This document shows, one piece after another, positions 9,802-22,728 of a DNA stretch of 64,000 nucleotides. Under the pieces are notes generated by a model that worked only from the letters and a program-made list of their open reading frames with translations, was not told where the DNA came from and ran no database searches. Within the stretch, counting starts at the first letter, position 1, and the number at the start of each line of letters is the position of its first letter. This DNA comes from Nipponacmea schrenckii (Eukaryota > Mollusca > Gastropoda > Lottiidae), in assembly GCA_030562195.1 (NCBI GenBank), contig CM060201.1, positions 28,626,067 to 28,690,066 on the forward strand. The letters are read 5' to 3'. A program made the translations under genes and the position numbers.

Positions 9802-12800
9802 TTACTGGTTAGTAAACCAATAAACACTAAAATATGAACCCTATAATGTAAAATCAGATGTTGATTTGATTGATAATTCATAATATTATTAAATCAAAAT
9901 TTGATTATTCATAAAAAAAAATTATTGACAGTTACCAGTTGTTATAGAATTGTAAACCTTGTTAACTGGACTGATACCTGAAAAAAACACAAGAAAAAAT
10001 ATTCATATTGATAGAATGAAAGGGATTGTAAAGATGTTTTCTAAAATTATCATTTGCATCATTCCAATTTTCAATCAGACGTATGTCGTTCCTGCAATTC
10101 CACTAAAACTTGGTATTTGATGACGTCACCAATCCCAAACTGATTTTGAGAAAAGTGACCCCTTTAAATAGGTGTGTCATATTGAAAATAATTGAATCTT
10201 GATGTTCGAGATGCTTTCATTGACAGTCAGGCTACTTAGTACATCCACAAAAATGTCATGATGATACCTTTTTAGATTATAGCTTGCGTAATCGCTGGCG
10301 AACCATACGGTGCCAGAGAAAATAGGTGTCAGTTCTAGGCAGATTTTTTAATATAATCAATAGAATAAAATGGTTAAAGACATACCTTTATTAAGATAGC
10401 GAGGACCATAGGGAAATCGCGGTCCAACTTTATCATATGATACTGGCTCTGGAAAGTTACCTTTGTTAGCCCAATCCCTTGCTTGACATCGAAGTTTAAA
10501 ATTGTTGTGCTCTGGTGAAACAAAGTCTGATTTGGAGGCCTGAAATTTCATTGAAAATAAATATTACTTTCTATACTCCGTTATCTAAAGTCCATTCTTT
10601 GTCTATAATGTCGAGTAACATTAGATATTTGTTACTTTCGCACTCCATATATTGAAAATGAAAAAAGCTTAATTCCTTATCAAATAAAGTGGCGAGCAGA
10701 GACAAGCTTATCTTATAACGGCATCATTATTTATATTTACAGTATTAGATATCAATATTTTATATCAATCTTTTTGAGAGAATATGTGGTTTTAGTTAAT
10801 ACAATATAATAAGCGCAGATGCTATTAATACTAATTGATTGTCTATAATAATAACTGTAATGATTATCCATTATAATGATAGTAATGATTATCAAATATA
10901 ACGATAGAAATGGTATAACTTATGAACACCTCATATATGGTGGTAAAGTGTTATATCGTCATCTGTCGAATCATTTCAACAATATACTTAAACTTGGGCG
11001 CATTCCTACACAGTGGCGCCATAGTGTAATTGTACCCATCTATAAGGGTGGGAATAAGAAAAGGAATGACCCTAACTCTTACAGAGGAGTATCCCTTACT
11101 CCAATTATCGGTAAACTTTTCGAGAGATTTCTCGAACGTAGACTTGTAAATCTATCCTCAGACAATGGATTTCCAAACCCCCAACAGGTAGCGTATCAGA
11201 AGAACCTCTCATCATTAAATGCATCACTAAACCTCCAAGAAACTATCCACCATTTCAACGAAAGGTCGAACGTCGCATTTGTTGCCTTTTTAGACAGCTC
11301 AAAGGCATTCGATTGCGTCTGGCATGATGGGCTGCTATACAAACTATTCCAAGAGAGCACGAGACCAAAAATCTGGAGAATAATTGACGACATGTATACT
11401 GATGTGACAAGCTGTGTGCGCTCACATAACGGCTTCTCAAGGAACTTTACTCTTCAACGCGGCATACGCCAAGGAGGTGTACTGTCAGCTACATTATACC
11501 TACTTTACATCAATGAACTTCTAAACCAACTATCCGATCACCCAAATGGAACCGCTATCGATAGACTTTCTACATGTTGTCCAACACAGGCTGATGACAT
11601 CTCAATATTAAGTCCAAGTGCAATCGGTTTACAGTCTCTATTAGACATTTGTGAGCATTATAGCCAGAAATGGCGATTTAAGTTCTCTACGACTAAGAGT
11701 GTTGTCGCTGTATTTAGTACAAAACCCCATGCTACAAAAAATTTAATTTTAAAGTTGAATAAGTCAGTGCTGCCTATCGAAAATTCTGTAAAGCATGTAG
11801 GGGTATTGCTTAATGACACATTTAACTCGAGACAAAGAACATCGACTGCAGTGAAAACAATAAGGTCCCACGCTATCGTATCAAAATATTGTTCAAGCCT
11901 TAACCCGATGACTCTTGGCAAACTGATCAAATCATGTTGCTATGCAAAAGCTTTATATGGATGTCCTTTGTGGAATTACTTAACAAATTTTGAACTCCTG
12001 TCACTAGAACGAGCTCAACGCAATGTTCTCAAACGCATACAAGGTCTCCCCGTGCGAACTCGCACTGATATTTGCACTGGTCTTTTAGGTTGGACCAGTG
12101 TTAGAGCTCATATTGACTCCCAAAAGCTTATTTTTATAGGGCAATTATTAAATCTTAAGTCTCACCATCTCACTCAACAGCTACTCATTCACAGATTATT
12201 AGAGTATAAATATAGCTGTGTCCTATCTCCACGTGGCTTTATACCCGATATTATTAATATTTTAATCAAATATGGACTGATTCGATACCTGAACTCCTCT
12301 CTTGAATCACATGAGTTTCCCAAAAAATTAGAATGGAAGTGATTAGTCAAAAAAGCTGTGTTTGAATGTGAGCAATGGCGAAAACGATGTGAAGAAGATT
12401 CCGACCTTAAATTCTTCAGTCTATTTCACCCAACCCTAAAAACCCATCCTGCATATCTCATATGGCTATCTTATCCTGATTTGTCAATTAATTATTAAGC
12501 TTGTTGTATAGCTAGAATTTCTGATCCAAATGCCTCTGACTTTTTATGTGAACGTTGTGGTCGCCTATATAGATGTAAAATTATTCATGCGATCTTAGAT
12601 TGTGAGCATTTTGAATTGGAAAGAGCAAAATTATGGCGCAAACTGAAATGTATCGTACCGACAGTCTTATTTATCAAACTCGAAAATATGCAGAGACAAG
12701 AATTGCTTGTCACGATTTGTAGTCTCAACATACCCATAGATCACTGTGAAGACATTGAGCTAATCTTTGAATTCAGAAAATGTATATTATTATATTTTTT

Positions 12801-15800
12801 TCAAATGATGTAATTCTTGTTAATGTTATCCTTAAATGGTACATCATTCTTGTGAACTATTTCAAGTTAAAAGAACGCATTATGCATTACTTAATGTAAA
12901 AATAATTATAATATTGTAAACATAAATTTGTAATGTTGTATTCATATTATTATTGTATTATTTTGTATATGGACGCAAATTTGATTCACTATTTTGTATG
13001 CATGTATATAATATTATTGTAACTCTTCATGATTGGAGGAAATAAAGATAATAATAATAATGATAGTAATGATTACCTATAATAATGATAGTAACGATTA
13101 TCTATTATAATGATAGTAACGAATTTCAATAATAATGATAGTGATGATTATCATTAATAATGATAGTGGTGATTATAACTAATAATGATAGTAATGATTA
13201 TCAATAATAATGATTATCAATAATAATGATAGTGATGATTATCTATAATAATGATAGTAATGATTATCAATAATAATGATAGGAATAATTATCAATAATA
13301 ATGATAGTAATGATTATCTATAATAATGATAGCAATGATAATCAATAATAATGATAGCAATGATAATCATAATTATAAATAATGATAATAATGATTATTT
13401 TTATAGAAATGATAATAATGATTATCAATAATAATGATAGCAATGGTTATCAATAATACTGATAGTAATGATTATCTATAATAATGAGAGAAATGATTAT
13501 CAATAATAATGATAGTGATGATTATCTATAATAATGATAATAATGATTATTTTTTATAGAAATGATAATAATGATTATCAATAATAATGAATTTACTCAC
13601 CGCATGATTATCAATATGATTAAAATAATTGGTATTCATTAAAAAACTGCCATGATAGTTAATAGTCTTTTTACCATGTAGCATCACATATAAATTATGT
13701 AAGATTTGATTCCCTGTAAATATGAAAACTGAACTAAGCCTCAAGAACCGAAGCGCACTCATGAATGTTGGGTGAGAGCGTATCACTTTGGTATTATGGA
13801 CCTATTTCTGACGAATACAAAATAAAGAATTTATGATTATCGTTGTCCATATCAATATATATTTAAACCCATAAATGTATTTAAATTGCCAATGTAATTT
13901 GTATTATAAACTGTCGGTCTCTTTTTTCTGAATAAGTTGGTGAGCAATTACCTTCTGGGGCTCCTCGAGTTTTTGCATCCATTTTAGCCATAGCTGCCAG
14001 TTTGGGATATTTTGACGCCCAAACAGTTTCTGTGTAAGGCATAGACTGAAAGATAAAACAGACAGCATAGTTATGATATAATAGGTCTTCCTCGACATCA
14101 ATATATTCCTCTACAATGTTATAATACCACTGAACAACCAATAAGTCGATTGCTTTAAAGAATCGATATTGGATCACAACATCAATTCAATGAAAACAAT
14201 AACTAAATGTTTCGTTTTGTAGCAAATGTACTAACGTTCAAGACACCAATCTGCACGTGGTCCTGGGCTCAAGAAAAATAAGTTGGCCTAATCAGAATAA
14301 TGGCTAATGAACAATTGCGTTGAGCGTTTCTTTTCCTTTCTCAATTCACGTATTTCTGTATGATCATTATTCAATCGTTATCTTTTTAGATAATTTTGTT
14401 TCACATCACACATCTGCAAACTTCATTACCTTCAGTTTAATGTCTAGTGATTCCGAGTTTCCACCGGTCCCTGCATGGCCCCTTCCATCCACATCCAAAG
14501 CGTGACTTTTCGATTCGTAGAAAACATTATAGCGAAATATATTATCACGTCCTCCTCCAATATTAGCATGTACTTCGTTCTGAAATATTCCAGAAAATGT
14601 CAGCGATTGCAAACTCTACTGAATTTTATTATTCGTTAATATTGGCTACGATGCATCTTGAATCATAAACTTATAAATGGTAACGTTTGGTTTATATATT
14701 ACACGTTTCTTTACATGTTAATAGGTTGTAATACAAATCATCGAGTAATTATTCATTTTTGCAGCATGTTACACCACTGCGCTATGTTATTCGTTCTATT
14801 TTAAATGTATACTACCTGTAAGGATGAAAATTGAAATTTGGGTATCAAAATTATATTACAGAATAACTCAATAATCTAATTTATTAAAAAAACAAAGTAA
14901 AGTAACTTTCGGTTTGATAGTAAACCGTTAAATCAAATAATTTTGAAACTTATTGAAGCCTAAGACAATTATGGAATAAACTCACATTCTTTAATACAAA
15001 TATCTGTGAAGTATAAAATCCGAAGTTATGTTTTTAACAGATCCGTCAGGTACGGGGTAAGTACTTACATGGGCAAATATATTTTTTTCCATTGTAATAC
15101 TAGACATTTGATCATCTAACATTACGGCTCTAACTTCAGCCCCTGGCCAGTGTCTTACATTGTCATGTAAATAGTTGTATCTAATAACATTTCCTCTCTG
15201 AAAATAATAAACATATAAAAGCACAAAATCGTTTTCATACTAGTAAATTCCAATACTCTAAATAATGGGAGAATTTGATGACGGCAAGTGTAAATTGTAA
15301 AGATGTGTATAATACCATAATCCATTCCCTTGCGGTTGTTAGAATATGTAGGAGCCGCGGTGGCTCAGTGAGTTAGATGCTTGCTAGCTAAGCTGGAGGT
15401 CCAGGGTTGAATCCCGGCCAAAGTCGAGATAAAACTTTTAAGCAATGTACACTTTTATTACGAAGTATTTAATACTACGAATATATCCTCCATAAGAAAT
15501 ATTCTCTATCAAATTACGCTATCCGTGTTAGAAACTTTGGTCGTATCACCCCTTGTAAATTCAACTTTTGCTGAGTTGAATATCCATAAGACGGTTTCCA
15601 ATATTGAGTATTTATTGCCAATACCCAGCTCATTGTGCACAACCGTCATTAACACGTACATGTGTTTTTGTATCTAGAACACTTTATGTTAGGAACTCCG
15701 TGCCACAGAATTTTGTGAAAATTTAGCAATATTTTAACTTACAAAAGTCCAATCTCGACCTGTCATGAAAGCACCACAATCCGTAGAATTAAAACAGCAA

Positions 15801-18800
15801 TCGTGTATATGATTATATTCAAATACGTGGTCATTGCCCTGAAAAGAACATTTTTTTGGATTATAAAACTGTGCAGTTTCTGCAAACAATCCAATATCTA
15901 CTTGTATAATGTCTTTGTTTTTATGAAGGTTTTATTGCCCAGTAGAAATTGTAAAAAGCTATGAAGCATAAGGGAGATAAGACAATATAAATATCGGTCG
16001 CTGATTTGACGTTGTGATATTACAGGGGAATCTGAAGTGATACCACCAGTTCAAATTGGGCTCTATCGTCAATTTCTGACCATCAAATTCACCAGGCGAG
16101 TTTCAAACATCAAACATCCTGAATCTGCATTTTTGTTTTAAACCTTTAACATTATTCACAATCCTTTAAAAATATACTTACAGTCCAATATATGCCAGTA
16201 TAGGTACAATGGTGCATATGATTGTTTTTGATAATATTGTTTACACCACTAACAGATATACCATTTGAACCTACAGCACTAACTCGTCCAAAATGATGTA
16301 TATGGTTGTCTTCTACAATATTTCCCGATGAAGTAAGAAATCTCCTATTTCCTCCTTAAATAAAATTACCAAAATTATCACAAAATATTGTTAAACTTTT
16401 TAGGTCTTCAAAGTAATTTATGTTTATTCATTTTACTTTTTTATTTAAAATCCGATATAGGTTGCTGAATGGGACAGATTCGCCATCCGGTTAACTAATT
16501 GCACGTTAGTCTCAGAAAAGGGAATACTCAGTGATAGTGTCCACAACTCTTACCGTCGAAATTTGAGCTTTCGTTCCCAGAATTATCCGGGTTTGGAAGT
16601 TTAAATACTGACTCATCATTAAAAAAGATAAAATCCAGATATCATCAAATTTAAATTGATTTTAGTGCTTGAGCAATCAGATGACTGGGAATAAATAACC
16701 TGATATTTTGATACCGCCATCCGAGTCATGTAATTCACATTTTGAAATTGATACTGAACGACAATCTCCGGAGCAACTTATTCCATAAGATCCTAGAATA
16801 TAAATAAATGTTTAATTTCACCAGTCCTATTCATATTTGCATATTTGGCTCCAGTAGTATCTTATGAAGGTAAATCATTTACTATAAATACATCGATGCC
16901 AAGTTTCAAGGTTCAAGTGACTCTAAAGCTTTAATTATGTTTTTGAATTGAATGAATCAATACCGTTAAATTTGTTCTTAAAATAAATCCGGCAAAAAGC
17001 AATAACATCCTGTCTTACAATCATTAGTCTACTTTCCATATGTATAAATTGCTTTATAATCGGATATTTTTTCTCAAGATAACTGATATTTCACTTCGTT
17101 CTAAACATAATAACAACATATTTATTTTCTAAGGTAATTTTCTTGTATAGATCCGATTTATGATGGTGCATCGTTGGCTTACCCGTGTTCTTGACTTCCA
17201 GATTGATAAATTTAAGGTTATGTCCATTTGCAGCCTCAATACCATAGTGTCGACATGCTTCAAGCGTAAAATCTTCAAAATTCATGTTTTTGATACCATC
17301 AGCCAATCTTTAATATATTTACTCATTAAACAAATCATACAATACCTTTAACGAAAGTCTTAAAACTCAAGCCGAATGAAAATGTGAAATAACATATATA
17401 CAAAGAGGACGAATTGAAAGTGCTGTTCTTGTTCATTTCGGCTACGTAGTATTTATTGGTTCTTTCTAATAAATGTTTAAATATTTATTGTTATTATCTA
17501 ATGTGGAATTCTTTTATCAATTCCTTTTCCCGTTTACAGAAGGGGCTGTCGGTAAGGGTGTTGGAATGGTGTCAATCGCTTTTTCACTTCGAATACATGT
17601 TGGTAGTGGGTTCTAAATCTCGGTTGGCAGGTGAAATTAGGTGATTGTATGAATGGTTACAAATAATCCAGGCAAGATATTTGTCAAGATGCTTGGTGGA
17701 AAGGATCCTCGTCAATCTGAGGTGTTATCACGTTTGTAGTTGGGTAAAAATACTTACGTTATACAGGTATTGATCAATGAAACATAGACAACATCAGTGT
17801 CTTTTAAATCACCATTTGGTGTATTGGGCCACATGTACAATATTCCAGTTGTTCTGTCAAGATAATATTCACCCTGAAAATATTTCGTCATTTAATCATT
17901 TAGTTATTACAATTAACAAACTACATACTTCCTTTTAGAATAGACATGAAAAGTTAAATCTCAATTTGTTTCTCGTCCTAAGAAGTAGCATACCTAGTGG
18001 ATTTAATTTAGATAGTATATTAACAATCTGATTAATTATTTATATGGAACACACTTACAGGTGGATTTGATTGATTAAATAATGTTTAGACAACATACCA
18101 ATTAGCATAATTTATATACTTACTGGTTGATCTAATTCAGATAACATATTAATAACTCTGAAATAACCGCCTTGGTGACTATAACCATTTAAATAATGTC
18201 GGCCATCTGATCTCAAGTTTCCTGTACGATAAAAAAAATTCTGTATCAAAACTTCATAAACACAACAGCTTACCCTGTACGCATAAACACTCAAAGATTC
18301 TCCCTGAGTAGAGAAAATAACACAGAGACCCTTCCGGATGACCATCTGCGCTTGGGTTATGTTGTGAATTTCTTCTTTTTATGAGTATACGTCATAACAA
18401 ATATCGTTTTATATATCAATAGGCTGATGACTATGTTGGTGGACAATATTATCTCAAGGTTATTTTGCGATTTAAATAATAATAATATATACACAACAAA
18501 AAAAGTGTTGCACCCCCATATTAAAACCACTGGTACATCATAAAATGGAGAGCACCCGAAAGGGGTCTTGAAGGGCATTCTCCCATGGGGATTTGGGTTT
18601 TGATTCATTGTGGTTTCCTTTGGAAAACAATCACGCAAATGCAACAATGTGCACGAGAAAAGCATGAGGCATGAATTTTGCAAAATGCAGTATCTCCCTG
18701 AGGTAAAAAACGTTTATAAAAATCGTTGTTAAAAAGCCCAATCCATTCACACACAAAATGACGGGTAGACGAATGTCCGAAGCTGTTAAGTGGCAGATTA

Positions 18801-21800
18801 TTGGCCTGCGCAGAGCCGGGCATTCTTTCAAGGAGATTGCCAGAGGAGAGTGTACTGATCTGATGAATGCAGATTTCTCCTGCATGTCGTGGATGGCCGA
18901 GTGAAGGTTTGGAGACGTCCAGGCACAGCTTATGTACCAAGGAACGTCATGCCAACGGTAGCCTGGGTGGTGGTTCGGTTATGGTATGGGGTTGCTTCTC
19001 ATTTGATTGCAAGCTGGATTTGGTAACTATACAAGGGAATTTGACAGGGGCTCGCTACCTCCAGGAAGTTCTCGATCCAGCTGTTGTTCCGCATTTTGAT
19101 GATCACACATTAGCCAGCAGACCCGTATTTATGGATGACAACGCTAGGCCAAATCGCTCGAGAGCTGTCACCCAATTCATCAACAACAATGCTGTCCAGA
19201 ACATCCCTTGGCCAGCGATGAGTCCAGATCTTAATCCTCTGGAACATGTTCGGGACATTTTGGGGCGCAGGATTAAATCTCGCGACCCTCCTCCACAGAA
19301 CTTGCACCAACTGGAAGCAGCCTTGCACGAGGAGTGGCGTCAGATGCCCATGCAAAAATTCCAATGTCTTGTGAGGGGTATGAGGAGGAGACTGGAAGAA
19401 GTGATCCAAGTGCGAGGTGAAAGTACCCGATATTGACTGGTATTGATTCTCTGATCACCATTTGTGCTTTTTGACATCCCGTTAGAGCTCTGTCAACAAT
19501 AAAATTTGAGATCCCACCATACTTTTTTGCATTTTCGTTTTCCTTAATTTACACCCTTATTTCTACACAGAATTCCCACATGCCATAAAGTCCAGATTTT
19601 CAAAACTTACGTTCATGTTACAGTCAATGATCAATTTTATTGATATTCACATACTCCTGGCTCAAATATTTATTCAGGTTTAAATACACGAGTTAAAAAG
19701 AACAGTACTATACCAAATAGTAGGGGAGTGCAACACTTTTTTGTTGTGTATATATAAAGGGATAAAGATAAAGGTTTGCTTCACGCTAGGTAATCTGTCA
19801 AATTTATAACTAATCGTTTAAACTTCGATATTACTGTCACGATAGCCTTCCCCGTATCGAATAGACGAGGTACGGGACCCAGACCGATGTCCAGTCCTGA
19901 AATATCGATACAGTAGAAAATGGTAGAAGCGATTCGTTTCCGGATATGTGTTCCGTGTATCCGATTTTACTAGTATTGTACTGAATCGATAATCTCGAAC
20001 GGGACACTGTACTCTATCCATTCCCACCCTTATGTGTATAAATGTTAAAATGTATGAGAGTGTTTAAGACTTTTTTAGAATGATTTTTTCACATAAAATC
20101 TTACCAGTTCTTAGTCCATAATGGGTTATTGCTGTTAAGGTTATTTCATGAGCATGGGGATCTACTCTTTTAACTTGAGCAGACTGATCAGCCCAACTCC
20201 AATACCTACAATATAGTAGATCGAATAATACGGGCCATAAATCCTATCTTGGTCTGTTTTGTCAGATTTGTGTACAGATTAGGTTTTCGTAGCTATCTAT
20301 AATTTAAACTCAACGGAAATGGACAATATTGATCTTTTTATTTGAACTTAAAGTTTTGAGATCATGTGGCCAAAATCAAATTCGAATGTCAATAGCACTA
20401 GAAATTGCTAAGCTATGTGTAAATGAAAATTATGCTTATAAAAAGCACCTACCAAAATCCATAAACCCATGGATCTTTTTCTCGAGACCATAACACATCA
20501 CGTGTTGAACTGTGGGTGAACGTCGTAGCATATCGTCCATTTGGTATACTCTTTATATTGATGAAGTTCTATAAATATGCAAAAAATAGCATGTGAAGCG
20601 CAGATGTTTTTATATTTTTTGTAACGCAATGAGATTTCAGGCGTTTAGTTTATTGAGTTATTGAATTTATTGAATAAATTATATTCTTATAAAATCGTAC
20701 TGCTCTTGGACATTAAAACCACAAACACTCACATTGTTAGGCCATTCTGCAAGTGTCAATGGTTTGCCATTGATAAAGATTTCCAACGGTGCAGTTCTTC
20801 TGGAGTAAAATCCATATTTTGTCAGTTTACCGAAATCAGTAATCCCTACATCTTTAAGGTTTACACGGCGAACCTGTTGAAACAAACACAGTCTTTATTG
20901 TACATATGTTACTATCTACATTACACTGTAAATAAAAAGAAACAAGCACAAAGGGTCCATCCTATGTTCACCTCTCGGAGATTAGAGCATATATTACTCA
21001 ACTATCTCTTGAGATGACCTTCAATTATTCAGAACATAATTTTCTTGTTGTTTTCTGACTGGCTCAGTGAGTTAGATGCTTGCTGACTAACCTAATGGTT
21101 TAGGGTTCAAAGGTCAAGATGAACTTTCTGATTTTTCAGTCATGTTCCCCCTTGTCGGTGATGCAGGTCGATCATTTGGATGGAACAATAAACGAAGCCC
21201 GTGTGCTACAGGCCCGCCGAGTAGAAAATGGCATACCTTAGAATGACCTTTGGCATTAATAAGACTCATCGCATCAGAATCTATTTTTCCATCAAGATGT
21301 TTGAATTGATTAGAAGCGATTTTCTTGCCACCGGTCTGGAAAATAAGATATAACCATGTTTAGTGGAAGTAAATGTAACAATGAGACATGACCATAACTT
21401 TTAAGGATGGTATATGCTCATTTAATTATTGAGTATTTAGACGGGTTCTTTTTACACATTATGTTATTTCACATGATAAAGCAAGGGATTGTGAAACAGG
21501 CTTTGGCTTATATTATCGGACATATGCGGCTATACAATTCAAGCTATAATCTTACCACATGAACTTCTTGGTGTTGGTAAGATCTAACAGTAACAGGATA
21601 CCGATGGTGGTGAGAAAATTTAAGAGTTGTTGGCAGGTCATGGTAGCCTTGCATCAGCTCTATATACACCTCTACAATATAGAATTTCCAATTTTAGTTG
21701 TTCTATATTTTGTTTGAATGGGCTGAAAGAGTTTCCTGTCGACTAACAGTAATTTTTCGAGAAAAAAATATCTTGTTTTTGTCAGTTTGTACAACAACGG

Positions 21801-22728
21801 AAGGGGCTAACTATATTTTTCAGAATAGTTTATTATAGAGTTCTGATGTAAATTTATACCCGATTCCATCGATTTCGAATGTCCATATTATATTTAATAA
21901 TGAACAGTGTTTTCTCATGCTTATTATAAATTGGTACAGTTAAAATATACTGAATTTGAGGCGTTCGCTTACAACGAGCTATCGCAGAATGGGCGTGGTC
22001 GCATGAAGGACTTTTACTGTAATTGCATCAGCATAGGAAAAGAAATTAGCATTATACTCCTTCATCATATATATGAACGTATTTCTTTTTAAAAAAAAGG
22101 TATAAGAAACAGAATTACCGTTATCTTTGATACTGGTTTCTTCCAGTTTATCTCGAGCTTTGTGAATTGTCTTCAGTGGATGTGTGGTGTCTAATCTGAA
22201 TGCAAATTGAAATTTTCCTTATCCTTAAAGAATGGTAGCAATATTTTAACCTTTTTAAAACTCTGTTAGGTTTGCACGTTAAATTGTCCGAATGTATCCA
22301 TCGGGCTTCATGCGTGTCGTTTTTTAGTCTTTTCTTTAAACTGCCTAACTGACTTGACGACTTATTGATGAGATTACATGCAAACAAAATTGCATCAAAA
22401 AGATGTTTAGAGCAATAATCGAGGCAAAATGTATACATTATTAACAAAGGTGATGAATACAAGCCTAGAGCCATGATTATTAATTTTCTCTGTCATATAG
22501 GTCTTTTTGTGTCAAATACAGCTTCGAAGGGCAAGCAATTCTGGGCATCAGAGACTACAAACATTATTGTCATCTGTGATGCAACCACTGAAACACTCAA
22601 TGCAAATCTTACCCAGAATTAGAATCGGATCCCGTCGGACTAACGTAAAGATGAGTTGTTCCGGCAGAAATACCCGAAATAGTATTAACAAGCAATGCTA
22701 TTGAGAACCACATGCTGGCCATGGCCAT
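9802..22728 (-). CDS. Secreted right-handed parallel beta-helix protein, 20 exons, 732 aa
   Basis: Proposed exons, in gene order, are 22613-22728, 22119-22195, 21556-21671, 21237-21335, 20733-20873, 20453-20568, 20105-20205, 18124-18221, 17758-17873, 17183-17307, 16700-16792, 16182-16354, 15743-15838, 15069-15197, 14430-14579, 13952-14045, 13601-13713, 10386-10539, 10268-10334 and 9802-9826. All have GT-AG borders and matching phases, giving 2199 nt. Residues 1-22 form a signal peptide (MAMASMWFSIALL). It is followed by HLYVSPTGSDSNSG, the N-terminal signature of many secreted beta-helix proteins. Residues about 400-650 carry repeated Asn-rich rungs of the type N-x-I-x-x-N-x-[IL]-H, such as NNIIKNNHMHH and GNVIRYNYLHD, one or two per exon. 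The fold is typical of pectate-lyase-like enzymes and binding proteins acting on polysaccharide, but no catalytic residues can be assigned, so activity is unknown. Exon 11 has a weak donor (GTTATT). The last exon adds only nine codons and is the least certain. Introns contain a Tc1-like element, a LINE and SINEs. Confidence 0.85.
10010..10180 (+). repeat. Dispersed MITE-like repeat, copy B
   Basis: The left end GGGATTGTAAAGATGTTTTC resembles the terminal repeat of copy C at 32.7 kb. It is followed by CATTTGCATCATTCCAATTT, a CAGACGTATGTCGTTCCTGC core and a TGACGTCA palindrome near 10122. It lies between the last two exons of the beta-helix gene. The right end is not clear. Confidence 0.55.
10840..10905 (+). 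repeat. TAATGAT-type tandem repeat, 5' block
   Basis: Short units of the form ATAATGATAGTAATGATTATC end where the reverse-transcriptase sequence begins. The same repeat resumes at the 3' end of that element. Confidence 0.7.
10876..12342 (+). pseudogene. Non-LTR reverse transcriptase (partial, internal stops)
   Basis: The open frame is 488 codons long, but its first dozen or so codons come from the flanking repeat. Fingers/palm motifs are clear: NSYRGVSLTPIIGKLFER near residue 67, motif A FLDSSKAFD (138-146, catalytic Asp140) and QRGIRQGGVLS (194-204). Motif C is QADD (238-241) where FADD or YADD is expected, so the aromatic residue is lost. A thumb-like region follows. The frame resumes after the stop with more ORF2 sequence. 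Family assignment beyond RT_nLTR (possibly CR1/L2 or Jockey-like) is not certain. It encodes no endonuclease and is presumably inactive. Confidence 0.85.
10906..13046 (+). mobile_element. 5'-truncated non-LTR retrotransposon
   Basis: The coding part begins abruptly within the palm/fingers region of a reverse transcriptase. It continues in one frame, through a TGA at 12340 and a TAA near 12496, to a TAA at about 12811-12813. A 3' untranslated tail ending near an AATAAA (about 13040) follows. A Cys/His cluster (CERCG, then H and CE) lies in the tail. The endonuclease region is absent. TAATGAT-type repeats flank it on both sides, so it either inserted into such a repeat or has a tail of that kind. 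It lies in the intron between exons 17 and 18 of the beta-helix gene, on the opposite strand. Confidence 0.8.
13047..13598 (+). repeat. TAATGAT-type minisatellite, 3' block
   Basis: About 550 bp of imperfect units of ATAATGATAGTAATGATTATCA run up to the donor site of beta-helix exon 17 at 13599-13600. Open frames within it are repeat artefacts. Confidence 0.9.
15352..15440 (+). repeat. tRNA-derived SINE head
   Basis: GCCGCGGTGGCTCAGTGAG contains an A-box-like TGGCTCAGTGAG, and GGGTTGAATCCCGGCC supplies a B-box-like sequence about 35 bases later. The acceptor ends do not pair as in a true tRNA, so this is a SINE promoter region. It lies between beta-helix exons 13 and 14. Confidence 0.7.
18490..19750 (+). 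mobile_element. Tc1-like DNA transposon, internally deleted
   Basis: The element at 18492-19748 is bounded by inverted repeats CACAACAAAAAAAGTGTTGC and, at the right, a near-identical reverse complement ending GTTGTG. Each end abuts a TA dinucleotide, as expected for Tc1/mariner insertion. It sits in intron 7 of the beta-helix gene and encodes a damaged transposase on the plus strand. Loss of most of the DNA-binding region and a frameshift make it non-autonomous. Confidence 0.9.
18759..19436 (+). pseudogene. Tc1-like transposase remnant (DD34E type)
   Basis: The coding begins ATGACGGGTAGACGAATGTC and gives a start of an HTH (MTGRRMSEAVKWQIIGLRRA). It then jumps, after about 30 codons, directly to the SDE box holding the first catalytic Asp, so the rest of the HTH region has been deleted. 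A one-base frameshift follows near 18937-18945. The remaining 189-codon frame (18867-19436) carries SVMVWGCFS, the second Asp in FMDDNARPN and the Glu in MSPDLNPLEHV, 34 residues apart as in Tc1 transposases. Family membership is clear, and the copy cannot produce an intact enzyme. Confidence 0.88.
21045..21236 (+). repeat. tRNA-derived SINE with conserved body
   Basis: GGCTCAGTGAGTTAGATGCTTGCT is shared with the SINE near 15370 (given here only as the common A-box region) and is followed by a diverged B box AGGGTTCAAAGG. A body with GTTCCCCCTTGTCGGTGATG and CCCGTGTGCTACAGG follows. A related reversed tail word, CCTGTAGCACACGGGGCG, appears near 35923. It ends right beside the donor of beta-helix exon 4. 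Confidence 0.6.

Noticed and set aside
15356..15425. Possible tRNA gene
   Set aside because: It has A- and B-box-like sequences but no pairing acceptor stem or sensible anticodon arm, and a related copy lies at 21.05 kb. A SINE explains it better.
18357..18940. Minus-strand frames of 84-111 codons
   Set aside because: They are antisense to the Tc1-like transposon and carry no domain.
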